Below the pieces are notes generated by a model, which was not told the origin of the DNA, did not search any database, and was given only the letters and a program-made list of their open reading frames with translations. DNA of 64,000 nucleotides. Origin: Mercurialis annua (taxonomy: Eukaryota > Streptophyta > Magnoliopsida > Malpighiales > Euphorbiaceae). The DNA is taken from the NCBI RefSeq assembly GCF_937616625.2, contig NC_065572.1:55353653-55417652 (forward strand), given 5' to 3'. The position numbers and the translations under genes are program-made. Of this stretch, positions 15,001 to 26,132 are shown in pieces; position 1 is the first letter of the stretch; every line of letters starts with the position of its first letter.

Positions 15001-15612
15001 GACACCTTCTAGTGTGCCCTTGTCAACTCCCCCACCATCTGCTCTAAATATGTCCTCCCCTGAATTTGCTCCTCTTTCTCCAGTTCATACAAATTCATTA
15101 AATGATGTAAAATCAATGAATGTGAAATCTGAGTTTACAAACTTTCATCTACCATCGGCTTATGCTGAAGATAACAGAAATGTCAGTGCCCTTACTTCAA
15201 GAGATATTTCTTTGGCTGACCAAAGAAATGAGAAATTCTTAAGTGGAGGTAATGCTTATATTACGTTCTTTTTACTTTTATTTTACTTTCTTTCTGACTT
15301 GCTTTGTTTGTTAACCTAATAAGCCATTTGTTCGAAACTGCAGTAACTACCGCATCATTAGATGCAATTAGAGAGAGAATGAAGAGCATGCAGTTGGCTG
15401 CTGGTGGAAATCTGGATTCTGGAAATAGGCCATTACCAAGTGTGAATGATAACTTGAACAATGGACTCTATAGTCAAGTTTCCCGTGCATCAGAATCTGT
15501 CAGTATGGAAAATCCTGCGCAGGGAGGCGTTCTTCCTATGGATGAGAAAGCATTATCTGGCCTTCAAGCTCGGATGGAGAGACTAAAAAGTGGTTCTATT
15601 GATCATCTGTAG
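42..15612 (+). CDS. MOR1: MOR1/GEM1 (XMAP215/CKAP5/Dis1 family) microtubule polymerase, 3' part, 43 exons
   Basis: Plant XMAP215 homologue: TOG domains bind tubulin and promote growth at microtubule plus ends in cortical arrays, spindle and phragmoplast (family knowledge). Exons read in one frame and match MOR1 throughout as I recall it: 42-178, 526-591, 672-789, 887-927, 1375-1446, 1548-1655, 1757-1862, 3378-3490, 3584-3671, 3842-3942, 4101-4208, 4329-4434, 4520-4599, 4691-4840, 4956-5031, 5994-6118, 6211-6321, 6511-6660, 6943-7017, 7100-7181, 7281-7390, 7473-7574, 7656-7730, 7848-7943, 8039-8140, 8223-8324, 8539-8721, 8858-8969, 9249-9325, 9399-9478, 10242-10304, 10399-10525, 11271-11393, 11481-11558, 11762-11920, 12006-12164, 13841-13938, 14100-14256, 14332-14448, 14565-14660, 14820-14891, 14975-15248, 15344-15612. 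They sum to 1,613 residues plus TAG. The usual length is near 1,980, so about 370 residues (TOG1 and part of TOG2) lie upstream. TOG3 is roughly exons 7-13, TOG4 exons 14-20, TOG5 exons 23-29; the plant-specific C-terminal part follows. No frameshift or internal stop seen. All introns are GT-AG except one GC-AG intron after 11393. Confidence 0.95.
1937..2140. repeat. imperfect tandem duplication inside a MOR1 intron
   Basis: Two neighbouring stretches of about 90 bases (about 1937-2030 and 2053-2140) both contain GTCCCTTGAACTACT, then CTGATG..CT, TTTCCTCT and AAAGCTCAA in the same order. They lie in the 1.5-kb intron 1863-3377. No coding sense. Confidence 0.6.
2622..2965. mobile_element. degenerate Stowaway-type MITE in MOR1 intron
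   Basis: The left end reads CTCCCTCCATCCCATAATTA, the classic Tc1/mariner-derived Stowaway terminus. The inverted partner ATAATTATAGAAA recurs near 2938-2952 in reverse complement, but the outer right terminus has decayed and no clean TA duplication is left. Confidence 0.5.
5166..5447. mobile_element. Stowaway MITE (282 bp) in MOR1 intron
   Basis: The element is flanked by TA on both sides (5164-5165 and 5448-5449). Its inverted ends are CTCCCTCCGTCCCAATAGAG on the left and CTCTATTTTTACGGAGGGAG on the right, followed inward by GTTGTCCACTTTG and its complement. This is the hallmark of a non-autonomous Tc1/mariner (Stowaway) element. It sits in the 962-base intron 5032-5993 and does not touch splice sites. 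Confidence 0.9.
6317..6515 (+). repeat. duplicated exon-intron-exon junction in MOR1
   Basis: The intron 6322-6510 consists of two imperfect copies of one unit. Each runs from a version of the exon end AAATGGTGCTTTT through CTTATTTTTGAGTTGA and CAATTTAAT to TTGTTCTAG and the first bases of the next exon (ATTCCC in copy 1, ATCCCG in copy 2). Copy 1 spans about 6317-6415 and copy 2 about 6424-6515. The real acceptor is that of copy 2 at 6509-6510; copy 1 keeps a decoy acceptor near 6400. Confidence 0.75.
12438..13576. mobile_element. Mutator-like TIR element with palindrome-array core, in MOR1 intron
   Basis: A perfect 9-base duplication GATTTATTA flanks it (12429-12437 and 13577-13585). Both ends begin GGCTAATAATCACCGACGGT when read inward, and the inverted arms stay alignable for about 170 bases. 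Each arm contains two tandem copies of an AAACCCCCCAACCTTT motif. The core (about 12810-13200) is stacked hairpins. There is no transposase. The 9-base duplication and long TIRs point to a non-autonomous MULE. It lies wholly inside the intron 12165-13840, leaving both splice sites intact. Confidence 0.85.
12813..13200. repeat. array of stacked palindromes (two motif families)
   Basis: From about 12813 to 13075 the sequence alternates arms of the palindrome GACGAGCAGCAGCTCGTC separated by short loops with TTCTC/GAGAA borders. From about 13079 to 13200 a second family takes over, CTGTTCTTGGAGAACAG and CTGTTCTCCAAGAACAG. The array is flanked by CCG/CGG-rich simple sequence (to about 13260). RNA from either strand would fold into several strong hairpins. 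Apparent serine- or arginine-rich reading frames here are by-products of the repeats. Confidence 0.9.
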
Positions 15613-16600
15613 ATTACAATTCGAGTTAGTGGGGATATATTTGGCATCTTTGCTTATGAACACCATCTCCTGCGATGCTGTTTTGTAAATGGAGGGGAGT
15701 TCATATCGCGACCAAATCAAGGTTACTCAGTATAGTTATCATTTAACGCCTTCATTCTACACCGGAAATGCTCATTCCTCCCCAAAATATGATACTTCTT
15801 TTTAAAATCTTAGAAAATTGCACTCTGGCATTGTGCTGAATGATGTGTACTAGGTTGGTTACAGGCTTTTGTATATTGTAGGCTGTTTCTGAGCAAATGT
15901 GCAATTCCTTTAATTTAATGCAATTTTATACAGTTGTCAGTAAATTTGTTGTATACAAATGGATTAATGCATTAACATATTAATGCCCTCTTTAAATCTT
16001 CAAATACAATCCAATTTTGCACGTCTTTGGAAAGGTCAAGTAATTTATCAAGTTAGAAATATGTACTTGAGCTCTCATTATTAATATGAAACGCTTGGAA
16101 CTTGAATCCTTATAGTAATGTGAATTTCAGCTGTCAGTGTAGTCAAAAGCTATGTAGATGTTATAAGACTTATTTCTAATAATAATAAATGCTGAACCAA
16201 GTCTTAAAAAAGCTTTAGAATCATTATTTAAATCATTCACCAGATTATCTATGAATAAAATTAATAAATTTATGTGACTAAAATATTTAAAGTAATTGTA
16301 TCACATCAATTAAATTATTCAATAGTATTCACTATCTCAATTTAGGTGAAAATAACTTTTCTTAGTTGTCATTTTCTTTTTAAGAATAGTTGTCATTTTA
16401 ATTGATAACCTCTATTTATATAATTTTTTTTATTACTGGTTTTCTTTTTTCAATTAAGTATTTTTATTTGTAAGTTTTTTTTAGAGAAACACGATACATT
16501 TGATATAATTTGAGGCTATAAATATGGTACTCCCTAATGATAGACCGTTTGGACAAATACGATAATTAAGAAAAACATAGTTAAGTTGGTTAAAATTTGT

Positions 16601-16672
<72 letters not shown>

Positions 16673-16808
16673 TATTTTTATCCATTTACTATTTTTTAAA
16701 TATATATAAATAATATATTAATAGGTAATATTTTACTGGTGTATTTTGTGTAGGGATTGAAAATGACATTTATTCTACATTGGAATGTGAATCAATTAAT
16801 TTATTTTA
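15613..16808. other. MOR1 3' UTR and AT-rich intergenic DNA
   Basis: The first few hundred bases after the MOR1 stop should be its 3' UTR; no canonical AATAAA was fixed with confidence. From about 16000 the DNA is AT-rich with no recognisable gene and ends in a long TA microsatellite. Confidence 0.5.
16606..16671. repeat. (TA)n microsatellite
   Basis: About 66 bases of uninterrupted TA dinucleotides, downstream of MOR1. Confidence 0.98.
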
Positions 16809-17107
16809 GGCCTAATTGCCCTAAAAATCACAATTGTTCGTGTGTTTTTTGTATTTAACATAATCTTTTTCTCTTGGCATATTTAACATTTTTATCACTT
16901 TTTGGCACATAAGACCACGAGACCGTTTTGAAAGTAAAACAAAATAATTTTAAATGTAAAACGACACTATTTTTCAAAGAAAATGCAATGCAACCAATGT
17001 TAAATATGCCAAAAAGTGATAGATAATGTTAAATATGGCAAGAAAAAAAGATTATATTAAATACCAAAAACATGCGAAAGTTGGTGATTTTTTGATGCAA
17101 TCAAGCC
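16809..17107. mobile_element. Mutator-like MITE (299 bp)
   Basis: A perfect 9-base duplication TTTATTTTA flanks it (16800-16808 and 17108-17116). Inverted ends GGCCTAATTGCCC and GGCTTGATTGCATC extend inward over about 100 bases with shared TATTTAAYATAATCTTTTT and a repeated TGGCATATTTAACAT motif next to CACTTTTTGGCA. No coding capacity. Confidence 0.85.
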
Positions 17108-18397
17108 TTTATTTTAAGATGACTATACATATGTACTAGTAGTAAGTAAGACTTTTAGTTTTAAAATTATTTTTCAAATACATGAGATGGCTATAATTTA
17201 TGACACCAAAAATAATAAGGTGACCTATCTTGATAGGCCACATGGTGTATACGATTTTGGGTTTTCCTTTTGAAAGGACAAACTTCTACTTTGCTTGTGT
17301 AAACGTTTTAGGTAAACTACAAAACAATTCAAAATATTAATGAAGTTTACAAAAGTACTAGCTAGAGTAATTTATTAGACTAGCACCTAAATTTTAAAAA
17401 ACTTTACATTTTGTACCTTTGCAATGAGAGCGCGACACGTCAGCATACGTTAGAAAATGCGTCGGCGCGTCAGACGCGTCAGTCATCCGCATAAGCGCGA
17501 CAATGCATCATTATCATGTCTCAAATGAGTAAGTGATACATCTCAAATACATACTTGATACATCTTAAAACATACTTATCAGAAATATTAAGTAAAAAGT
17601 ATATATATCTTTTATGTATAAGGATTTTAACATATTTTAAATATTATTTTTCGCATATATATCAATCAAAAAATATATGATGTGTATCTGAAATGTATAT
17701 ATAACATCTATCAAATTAAAAAAAATATGTATCAAATGTTCTAAAAATATATAAAATTATGTATTGAGGAAGTATATATGTCATGCATTACATATCAAAA
17801 GATTGTACACATTATGTATCAATGATGTATCTGTCAAATACATCTTGAACACATCTCACACACATCTCATAAATTAAATTATTTTTGAACGAGAACGTGT
17901 CTGAGCTATTTTTGATATGTATAAAAAATGTATCTTATATGTTTAAAATTTGTATTTGGCCTGTATATTTAACGCATTGAACACTATATATATATAATTA
18001 ATGTGTAGTTGAAATGTATATATAACATATATTAAAATAAAATATGTGTCAAATGCACTGCAAATTATGAAAATTATATATCAATGATACATATTGAGAA
18101 TATATCTATCATGTATAAATTATATTTTAAAGATGTATCTAACAAAAACATCTAAGAGACATCTCAAACACGTCATATATATGAAAAGAAATTTCATTGA
18201 ACTGTTTTTATATGTACTAATGATGTATCCGAGATGTACATGATATGTATCTCGAAGGCATTGAGGTACAACCGCTGATGAGATGGCACATATCATGGAT
18301 ATATCTATCATATGTATAAATTATATATCAAATATTTATCTAACAAAAACAACTAATAAACATGTCAAACACGTCTAATAAATTTAATATCTTTAAA

Positions 18398-21300
18398 AAG
18401 GGAATAGGATCATCATACATCTATCGTTAACTATGCCTCCAACGTTTAAAATTTTGAACAAGTTAGCCTCGTAGTTTGACACTGTCCCTGACCCCGTTAC
18501 TTAAATCCTACGTGGCTATCTTTTACCTTTCTCATTAATGACATGGATTTTTCATTAAAGAAAAAGGGTCATCCATGCCTTTATGGTTTGGGGTCAGGAT
18601 CAAGTGAGCTCTTAACGTTTGAAAAGGTTAAACTGTGCCCTAACATTTGGAAATTTGAACAAGCACACCCCCCAATTTGACATCATCTTTGACTCCGTTA
18701 CTTAAATCCTTCGTGGCTATTTATTTCTATTTCCATTAATGACATGACTTTTATAAGAGTCATCTTCTTTTAATTTAAGACAATATTCCCAATTTTCCAA
18801 CCAAATCTCTAAATTCCAAACTCCACAAACCCTAAAAGGTAAATTGAGTTGTAATTTTGTATGCTCTTATTGTCGTCTTTTTCAACAAGGCATATGCAAA
18901 GAAATAAGAATGTTGAATACACCTATAAAGGTTGCATCAGGCGGTTGTGAGCGGAGCGAGATTCAGGGCCGCTCGCGTAAGGCTTATGGCTGACTTCTTG
19001 ATCTGGAAATGGATTTTGAAAATGGACTCGCCATCTAATTCAACTAGGAAATTCCTTTTAAACCGACTCGGTAACGTTACTCGCTTATGGGTAAGATTAC
19101 CGTACATCGGACCAAAAGACTGGGTTCGTGGACCTTTCCGAGACTCGTGTGCTTGATTTATCGGTTACCAGTTTTATTTGCATTAATCTCATCTCAACAG
19201 TATGTGCAGTTCATAGGATATAAAGCTGGTAAATAAACAGGTATGAAAGCGTGTAAACAGGTTTGACCCGCATATGATCGATCTGGACTAGCATTTGAGG
19301 CAAGTAGCAGGTACTCATAAACATACATCTAACCTTAGAGGTTTCTAACACATAGCAAAGTCTGTCTGTTCTTGATATTTTACATGCAAAAAGTCTAAAC
19401 CAGGAGTCTAAGTTTAATTGATTGATTTTATTAGTGAGTTTTGAAAATCTTATACAACCGAACTACTCATTTCATGGCAATCCTACGATGTCTATATGAT
19501 GGGCTGGAATTGCATTAGTTGGCAAATTTATGTGATTAGTCCTTTAACCGGTTAATTGATATGCTTTTGGAAAGAAGTAAACATTGCTGGCATGCCCAAG
19601 TGCAGTTGGTATACATAAAAGGTTAGAAATACTTTTTACCCTCGTTAACTTTTAGTGCCTGGTACTCGCGCGGGTTTTGACCATCGGTCTGGTCAAAATA
19701 GGCTCTCGGTCAGATCACAAGAGTTATGCGTCTCATCAATTTGGTTCTACTGGTTTGAACCGCGATCGATTTCGAATTCCGGTGAACTCGAAATCTGCTC
19801 TGGAAGTTGCTGGTCTACTGGGCCTCGGGCTCGTGGGCCTGATTTATACTTTATGTTACATTAATGGACTTTTGGGTCTGTTTTACATCGGGCTTGACAC
19901 ATTTAAGTGAGGATAATTAAAGTACATAAACATTCCTATTTTTGGGTCTAAACTGGGCCTGATTACGAGCCTGAACGAGCCTGGAAACACGTCTGAAAGT
20001 TTTGATCGAGTCTGGAAGGATCTGGGAAGAAGGAACAAAAAACTGGGCTCTGGTGTGTGACTGCCGGCGCCGGCAGTTGACAACCGGCGGCGCCTCCGCT
20101 TGTGGTTCGCGGCTGCGCCATGGGTAGTGGCGGTTGCAGTTTTGGGCAGCAGTCAGCAGCTCGTTTTTCAGCAGTTTTGCGGTTTGTTTATAGCTCGATT
20201 CTCACTCGTTTCATCTCCGTGTTTCGTGCAAAAATAGTAAAAAACGCATAAAATCAAACAATGAATTGAAAAATAACTGTCTGGAAGTGTTTTAAGGTGA
20301 TTTGAACAAAAAAATATAAAACTACAGCAACTTTATTTAGGTATTTTTCATGGCAAAAATAGTTAAAAACACCTAAAAACATGCATTCTAGAAGTTTTAA
20401 TTAATTGGGTTTCTGGATTTGAGCATAAAAACAGTTAATTACAGCTAATTAACACACCTATCAATGATTTCATGGCAATTTGATAATTTAATTATTGAAC
20501 CTAACATGGTAATTTTATGGCTAAAATTGGCAAATAATGCTAACATACACCCTAAATCATGTAATTATAGCAAATATGACGGTTATGGCATACATATTAA
20601 TGGAAAATCAAAGAGACTACATAGAGGGTCCTCAGAATTACCGGTCTAAGTCCTTGGCTCGTTTGCTAGCGAAGGGGATGCAGAATCCAGTTTCGAATAT
20701 GATGCTTGTGTTGCGTTCTTGAAGAATTAACACGTGTTTTACTGTTTTAGGACTGGAAATTGATGTGATTTAGTGTGTGTGTGTGTGTTGAAAAATTTGG
20801 CCATGCTAGTCTAACGGGGGGATCAAATTTTTTGGTATTTTTTTCTACAGTTTGTGTGCCACCTTCAACCAGGCTGACTTAAGATTGTATTTATAGGGGA
20901 AGGTGTGACCTAGGGTTAGTTTAAAGTTGTCTAGAGTTTAAACTGTTTAATTGATAGGCATTTAGGTATTAGGATTGGCTTTAAACTCTTTTTATTAATT
21001 AAATTCAGATTTTGATTTGCTAGCTAATTAAAAAGATGCTAAAAGTCTATTTTGGTGCCTAAAAGTGTCAAAAAGGCTACTAAGACCATATAGTTTTGGT
21101 TATGGTAAATTTCAGTCTGTAAAACTTCCATATTGGCCCATAAACTTATGAGACATTAAAATTAGTCCAATTTCTAGACTTATACTACAATCTCTTTGAA
21201 TTTTTATGGGCTATTTACGGCTAATTGCGTTATAATTCTCCAAATTTGCAGCTGTGCACAGATTATGCCTGTTTGGATTCCAGCAAATAAATCAATAGCT

Positions 21301-21896
21301 CGTCACCTGAACGGATTTCTCTATAAATCATCATTGGACGTTTCAGTCCTTTATCATTTTTTACCTGTCTGAAAAATAGGTGTCTACAGCGGTGTAAATG
21401 CTCTGAAAATCGTATTGCACAAAGGTATACATATTGGACCGAAAGAAAGCATGGATAGAGGTTCAATAGCTGCAAAAATTAGGTTTTTCTCTCAATTAAT
21501 TATTGGTTATGCAATGCCTTGATATGGAAAAATAGCCACACATGATTGAAATAACGGGATTATAGAGGGTGTCAAACTATAGGGCCGGTTTGTTCAAAAT
21601 TTCAAATGTTAGGGGCACAATTGAACCTTTCCGAACGTTAAGGGCTCACTTGATCCTGACCCCAAACTATAGGGGCATGGATGACCCTTTTCTCTTAATG
21701 GAAAAGTCGTGTGATTAATGGCAACGGTAAATAAATTGTCATGTAGGACATGAAGTCATGGAGTCCGGGACGATGTTAAACTAGGGGGCCTGCTTGTTCA
21801 AAATTTCCAACTTTAGGGGCACAGTTGAAACTTTTCAGACGTTGAGGGCTCACTCGATCCTAACCCCAAATCATTAGGGCATAAATGACCCTTTTC
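18398..21896. mobile_element. TIR element with doubled subterminal repeats, nested
   Basis: The left side carries two tandem copies of a roughly 160-base unit (about 18405-18560 and 18567-18750). The right side carries two copies inverted (about 21560-21730 and 21740-21896). Each unit has GGGTCATCCATGCC-like ends, a TGGTTTGGGGTCAGGATCAA segment and a GACTCCGTTACTTAAATCCT segment. This layout fits a non-autonomous DNA transposon with subterminal repeats. The interior contains the LTR-like repeat below and no transposase. The exact ends and target duplication are unclear. Confidence 0.55.
19024..21388 (-). mobile_element. LTR-like repeat copy A (TGTAGACACC type)
   Basis: Read on the minus strand, it begins TGTAGACACCTATTTTTCAG at 21388. 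It is alignable with the repeats at 56207 and 58746 for well over 1 kb, including GGACAGGTAAAAAGTGATAA-like and TGATGATTTATAGAGAAAT words. A TATA-like CCCTATAAATAC lies at about 20885-20898 (minus). TGGCGAGTCC at 19024-19033 (minus) resembles the primer-binding start that follows TGTAGACACC LTRs of Tat/Ogre-type Ty3 elements. No gag or pol is visible. The call as an LTR is inference. Confidence 0.5.
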
Positions 21897-22290
21897 CCAC
21901 TTAAAAATGAATGTATTTTAGTTGTTTTTGTATGTATCTATGATGTATCTCAGATATATCATAGATGTATCAGATATGTATCTTAAAGGTATTGAGATAC
22001 TACCGCTAACGAGATAGCGTGCATACGCGCCTTACACGTCTGACGCGCTGACACATGCGACACATGTCACTTTTTGAGTGAGAAGGTACAAAATGTAAAA
22101 ATAAATACAATGAATGAAACAATTCTAGAGACTTTGCTTTTTGTTAACATTACCCTTTTTTTAGCATGTTCTTGTAATTTTGTTGTGTTTATTTGTGAAA
22201 TCACATTATGGGCTTTTAAAGAGTTGAGAAAAAGTAATGGGCTCACGACTCCTCTGTCCCTTTTGAGACTTTTTTTAAAACGGAGGGAAG

Positions 22291-22960
22291 TAGGGGTGCA
22301 AACGAATCGAGTTGCTCGTGAACAGCTCGGTATTCTGCTCGATAAGAGCTCCATTTGTGTTCGTTCGAAATCTAAACGAACCGAGTTCGAACTTGATTTT
22401 ATGTTCGTTAATTGAAACGAGCCGAACATGAATATAGTCGTGTTCGGTTTGTTTAGGTTCACGAACATCTCAATTAGTGGTTCCTGAATTAGCTCGAATA
22501 AGAGTTCATGAACTAATTCGAGTAAGAGTTCATGAAAAAGCTCATATATAAAATCAATTAGGTGTTTGCAAATTGACTTGTATTTAAATTAATCTATATA
22601 AATACTTTATATAATTTTAAAATTATATAGGTTTATCAAAACTATATAATATATCAAACTACGTAATTTTGATATAAGAAACTAACGTAGGTTTGTGCTT
22701 GCAAATTTTATATGGTTTAGCTGTTAAACGAACGTGCTAGCGAACAAGCTCGTTTCATACTATCGAGCTTGTTCGCGAGTTTGATGGCGAATTTGTTTGT
22801 TTAGCAAGTAAACAAACGAATACGAGGTGATCACGAGCCGAATATAAATACTATAAAATGTAACTGAACTGAACATGAGTATTCCGTTTAAAATTCGAAC
22901 GAACATGAACGAAGTATAAATACTTTGTTCGCTAAACGAGCTCAATATATTACACCTCTA
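22291..22960. mobile_element. hAT-like MITE (TAGGGGTG ends)
   Basis: Ends are TAGGGGTGCAAACGA on the left and, on the complement of the right, TAGAGGTGTAA. The interior is rich in inverted CGAGCTCG/TTCGTTCG words, as in known plant hAT-derived repeats with this terminus. The 8-base flanks (GAGGGAAG and AAGGGAGT) are only loosely alike, so the target duplication is not secure. Confidence 0.6.
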
Positions 22961-23963
22961 AAGGGAGTATGTGTATTGAATATGTTTATAAATTATGGAA
23001 TAAATGAGTGTATTTTTTTTCGAATTGTAATCGTTCATAATTGGTTTATCGAGGGTACTGTTGGTCCACATTGATTGAGAATAAAGACAAAAACCATAAA
23101 TTCATAATTTTAATAAAAGAAGAAGAGGCTCCTCATTTAATGCTTTGCTTCCTTCCATTGCTTACCTACTCTTTATTGCTTTTCTTGGGTCAAATAAAAC
23201 GCCAAATTAACCCTCTTAAAACGACATCTCATGTTTAATGAAACCGACAATACGTGCCACTTAAGTTTAAGAAACATTAATTGCTATTTCGTCTTGTCTA
23301 TGTGCCACGTGTATATTGATTTATTTTTTCGATTTATATTTTCGAAAACAAAAAGACTTAATTCATTCAGAGGCCCATATAATTTACATTTTTTTCGGTT
23401 GGTACTTATACTTTATTTTTATATTATTTGATCTTTCTATTTACCTATTTTCGATTTTCATGTTCTTTTTGAATTTTTTCCAGTTATTTTACTTACAATT
23501 TTTATTTATTTCAGTCTTTATATTTGTAATTGTTTTTCCTCCAGTTATATAAAAGGACAAAAAAAAATTTAAAAATGATCTGAAAAATGAAAAATGAAAA
23601 TAGGTAAATAAAAAAATTAAATAATATAAAAATGAAGTATAAGAATCTATAAAAATAAAGTGAAAAATACAAGAATTTCTAGATGAATTTAGCCAAACAA
23701 AAAACAAAAATAATTAATTTGATGTGAGCTTTAACTATGGAATGACAGTCACGGGATTGTTATAAAAAGTGGGCTTTTATTGCTTTTTGTTGCGTTGCTG
23801 ATTTCGGCTGCTTGTAGGCTCGTCTTTTTGCTCCAATCTTTTTTCTTCTTTTCTATTCCAGTTTTTACGTGACGACTTTAATGAATGGCCAATTCATTTT
23901 CATTACATCATGGACGATGTACCTCTAATTGTATTATTCTATAATTTTTTTTCATAAATATTA
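22961..23963. other. AT-rich non-coding DNA with a foldback
   Basis: No gene recognised. About 23398-23690 forms an imperfect inverted repeat: TACTTATACTTTATTTTTAT and TATTTACCTATTTTC on the left return in reverse complement on the right. Probably a decayed MITE; reading frames here are phenylalanine-rich AT artefacts. Confidence 0.5.
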
Positions 23964-24277
23964 CTCCATCCGTCAAATAGATCATCTTTCTGTTTTTGAC
24001 GTTTTAAATTATAATTTAGTAATATATTTAAAGATTCGAATTTTATATACTCTTAATAAATACATATAATTATTTTAAAATAAATTAATGACTTCATATA
24101 CTAATACAAAATTCACCAATAAAAAAATTAGTCATTAATAATATTATTTATATATCTACAAATTATTAAAAAATAAATTGAAAAAATGAATAAAAAAATA
24201 ATTTTAACAAAATCAACTATATATTTTTTTAATTTTTGTATTTTTCCAAATGGCCTATTTTTTTAAGACGGAGGGAA
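23964..24277. mobile_element. Stowaway-like MITE (314 bp)
   Basis: TA flanks both ends (23962-23963 and 24278-24279). The termini are CTCCATCCGTC and, on the complement of the right end, TTCCCTCCGTC, followed inward by the pair AAATAGATCATC and GGCCTATTTTT. Very AT-rich interior, no coding. Confidence 0.75.
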
Positions 24278-24310
24278 TACTTCTTTTATAAATATATATG
24301 TCATCCGTCC

Positions 24311-24350
<40 letters not shown>

Positions 24351-25707
24351 TATTATATTTTATTAAAAATTAAAATATTTATTAAATATTTTTGTAATAT
24401 CTTTACATTTTTTACAAATAAATCATTACCGCATAAGTCACTTTCAGCAATATTAGTATAGCAACACTTTTAATACTGTTGCAATAGTATATATAAGGAA
24501 ACATAAAAATTACATTTAACAACTGTTACAAAAAATTTAATCAAATTCAAAAATAAACAACATAATAAGACAGCAGATATGAAAAATTGTTCCATTAACT
24601 TAAGAAAGTGCAATAATTTAATTGAATCTATCAACATTTTTAAACTGCTATTTTATTAACTTGTACTAAATTATATTTTAATTATATTATAATGCTCCTA
24701 GTGTTTGAAAATTAAAAGTGGTCGTATATTGCAAGAACGGTTTTTAAGTATAGGACGGTTTTTAAAATAAAAATTGCAATTAATCACAATTTTTTTATAT
24801 ATCTTCTTCTCTTCTCTTAAAATCACGATGTCTAATATTTTTTGCTTTTCTGAATTTTAAGAAATTGTCTCTCTATTTCTCATTTTCTTTTTGAAGTAGT
24901 TTTTAGGATTTTTGATTCAGAATTTTACTCGACAATCGAAATTCAATCCTAAATCGCTACTCTCTTTCTGGTCCTCAATTTTAATTCAATCCTAAATCGA
25001 TTTAAATCTAACTTTTATGTTGTCCTTAGAGTTTTTGTTTATAATCTGATTTCAGGTAGTTATAATTTCTGTTTAAATTTCCAATTCAATGCTTCTAATG
25101 GAACCGATTTGTTTGTCTCGCCGAACTGATAATCTCTCACTTTCTAGAAATGGATAAATACTTTCTTCCTAAAAGTGACTTATGCAGTATACTACGTTTT
25201 ATGCTCATACAATAAAATTATAAAGGTGTATTAATAATTTTCCTTTTGCTAAAATTACACCTGATAATTTTTTATATTTTTTAGGGACACCTGACTATTT
25301 TTTATATTTTTATCAAGAGAAAAAAGTGATATTTTCTCTTAATATAATAAGTTATATGTATTGACTACATATTAATATCTATAATAAATCAAATTGATTT
25401 ATTTTAAAAGGAATTAAATATATAAGGAAGTGTAAATAGAATTGGTAAAACTGGAGTAATTATTAGAAAAAAAAATTATATTTTTACTTTTTTACGTAAT
25501 CTTTCGCAGCCGGAACGCTTCTAGCAATTAGTTTCTATTGGTTTGCGCTTGAATTTGGAAGTAAATATAATTTTTTCCCTACAAAGTGTTGTAGTATTAG
25601 TATTAAATTGATGTTACAATAGTGGAGATTAATTCAACCACACTTCCATTATATTTTAGCTATTTCGTCCGACTAACAATCAATACGGCTGAAGCCGTTT
25701 TGTTGTT
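24278..25707. other. AT-rich intergenic DNA with a (TAA)n microsatellite
   Basis: (TAA)n at about 24312-24348. The pair GCATAAGTCACTTT (24433-24446) and AAAGTGACTTATGC (about 25172-25185) forms an inverted repeat that may bound a decayed element. A short duplication AATTTTTTATATTTTT is near 25270-25300. No gene recognised. Confidence 0.4.
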
Positions 25708-25712
25708 GAGAG

Positions 25713-26047
25713 TGTAATACCCCGTATTCTTATAAGCCACGTGTAAGGATTTTATTAGCCGGGAATATGTAAATTAAATTTAAGCGTAAGTTTAATTTAT
25801 AAGTATCCCTAAAAGTATATCGTAACAATAGAAGTTTAAAATTTAAATCGGGATTAAATTTAAAAAAAAAAGATATGAACGGGACTAATAGAACAGAAAA
25901 TACGACTGGAGTCGTAAGATAAAAATATATTGATAATTAATATATCAATATACCACTCTTATCGGAGAGTTTAATATTTCGGATAAAACCCCGAAATTAA
26001 AATGTCGAAACTCGGAAGTCTCGACGAGTTATTAACGAATATAAGTT

Positions 26048-26132
<85 letters not shown>

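Larger units (their letters stand above)
17403..22100. mobile_element. inverted-repeat element with ATGTATC-rich body, split by a later insertion
   Basis: Arms at about 17403-17500 and 22005-22100 are reverse complements: both contain TTTACATTTTGTACCTT, then GCGCGTCAGACG-type CpG-rich sequence. The body (about 17510-18390 and 21930-22000) is made of loosely repeated ATGTATC/GATACAT words, with a related ATTGAGRTAC..ACCGCT segment on both sides of the insertion. Terminal duplications could not be fixed, so the class is uncertain. The 18.4-21.9-kb element sits inside it. Confidence 0.55.

Noticed and set aside
18932..19910. Several 70-codon plus-strand frames
   Set aside because: They lie antisense to an LTR-like repeat with its primer-site region; composition and short length give no support for a gene.
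22067..22468. Overlapping 113- and 133-codon frames on opposite strands
   Set aside because: They run across the border of a hAT-like MITE and have no recognisable domain.
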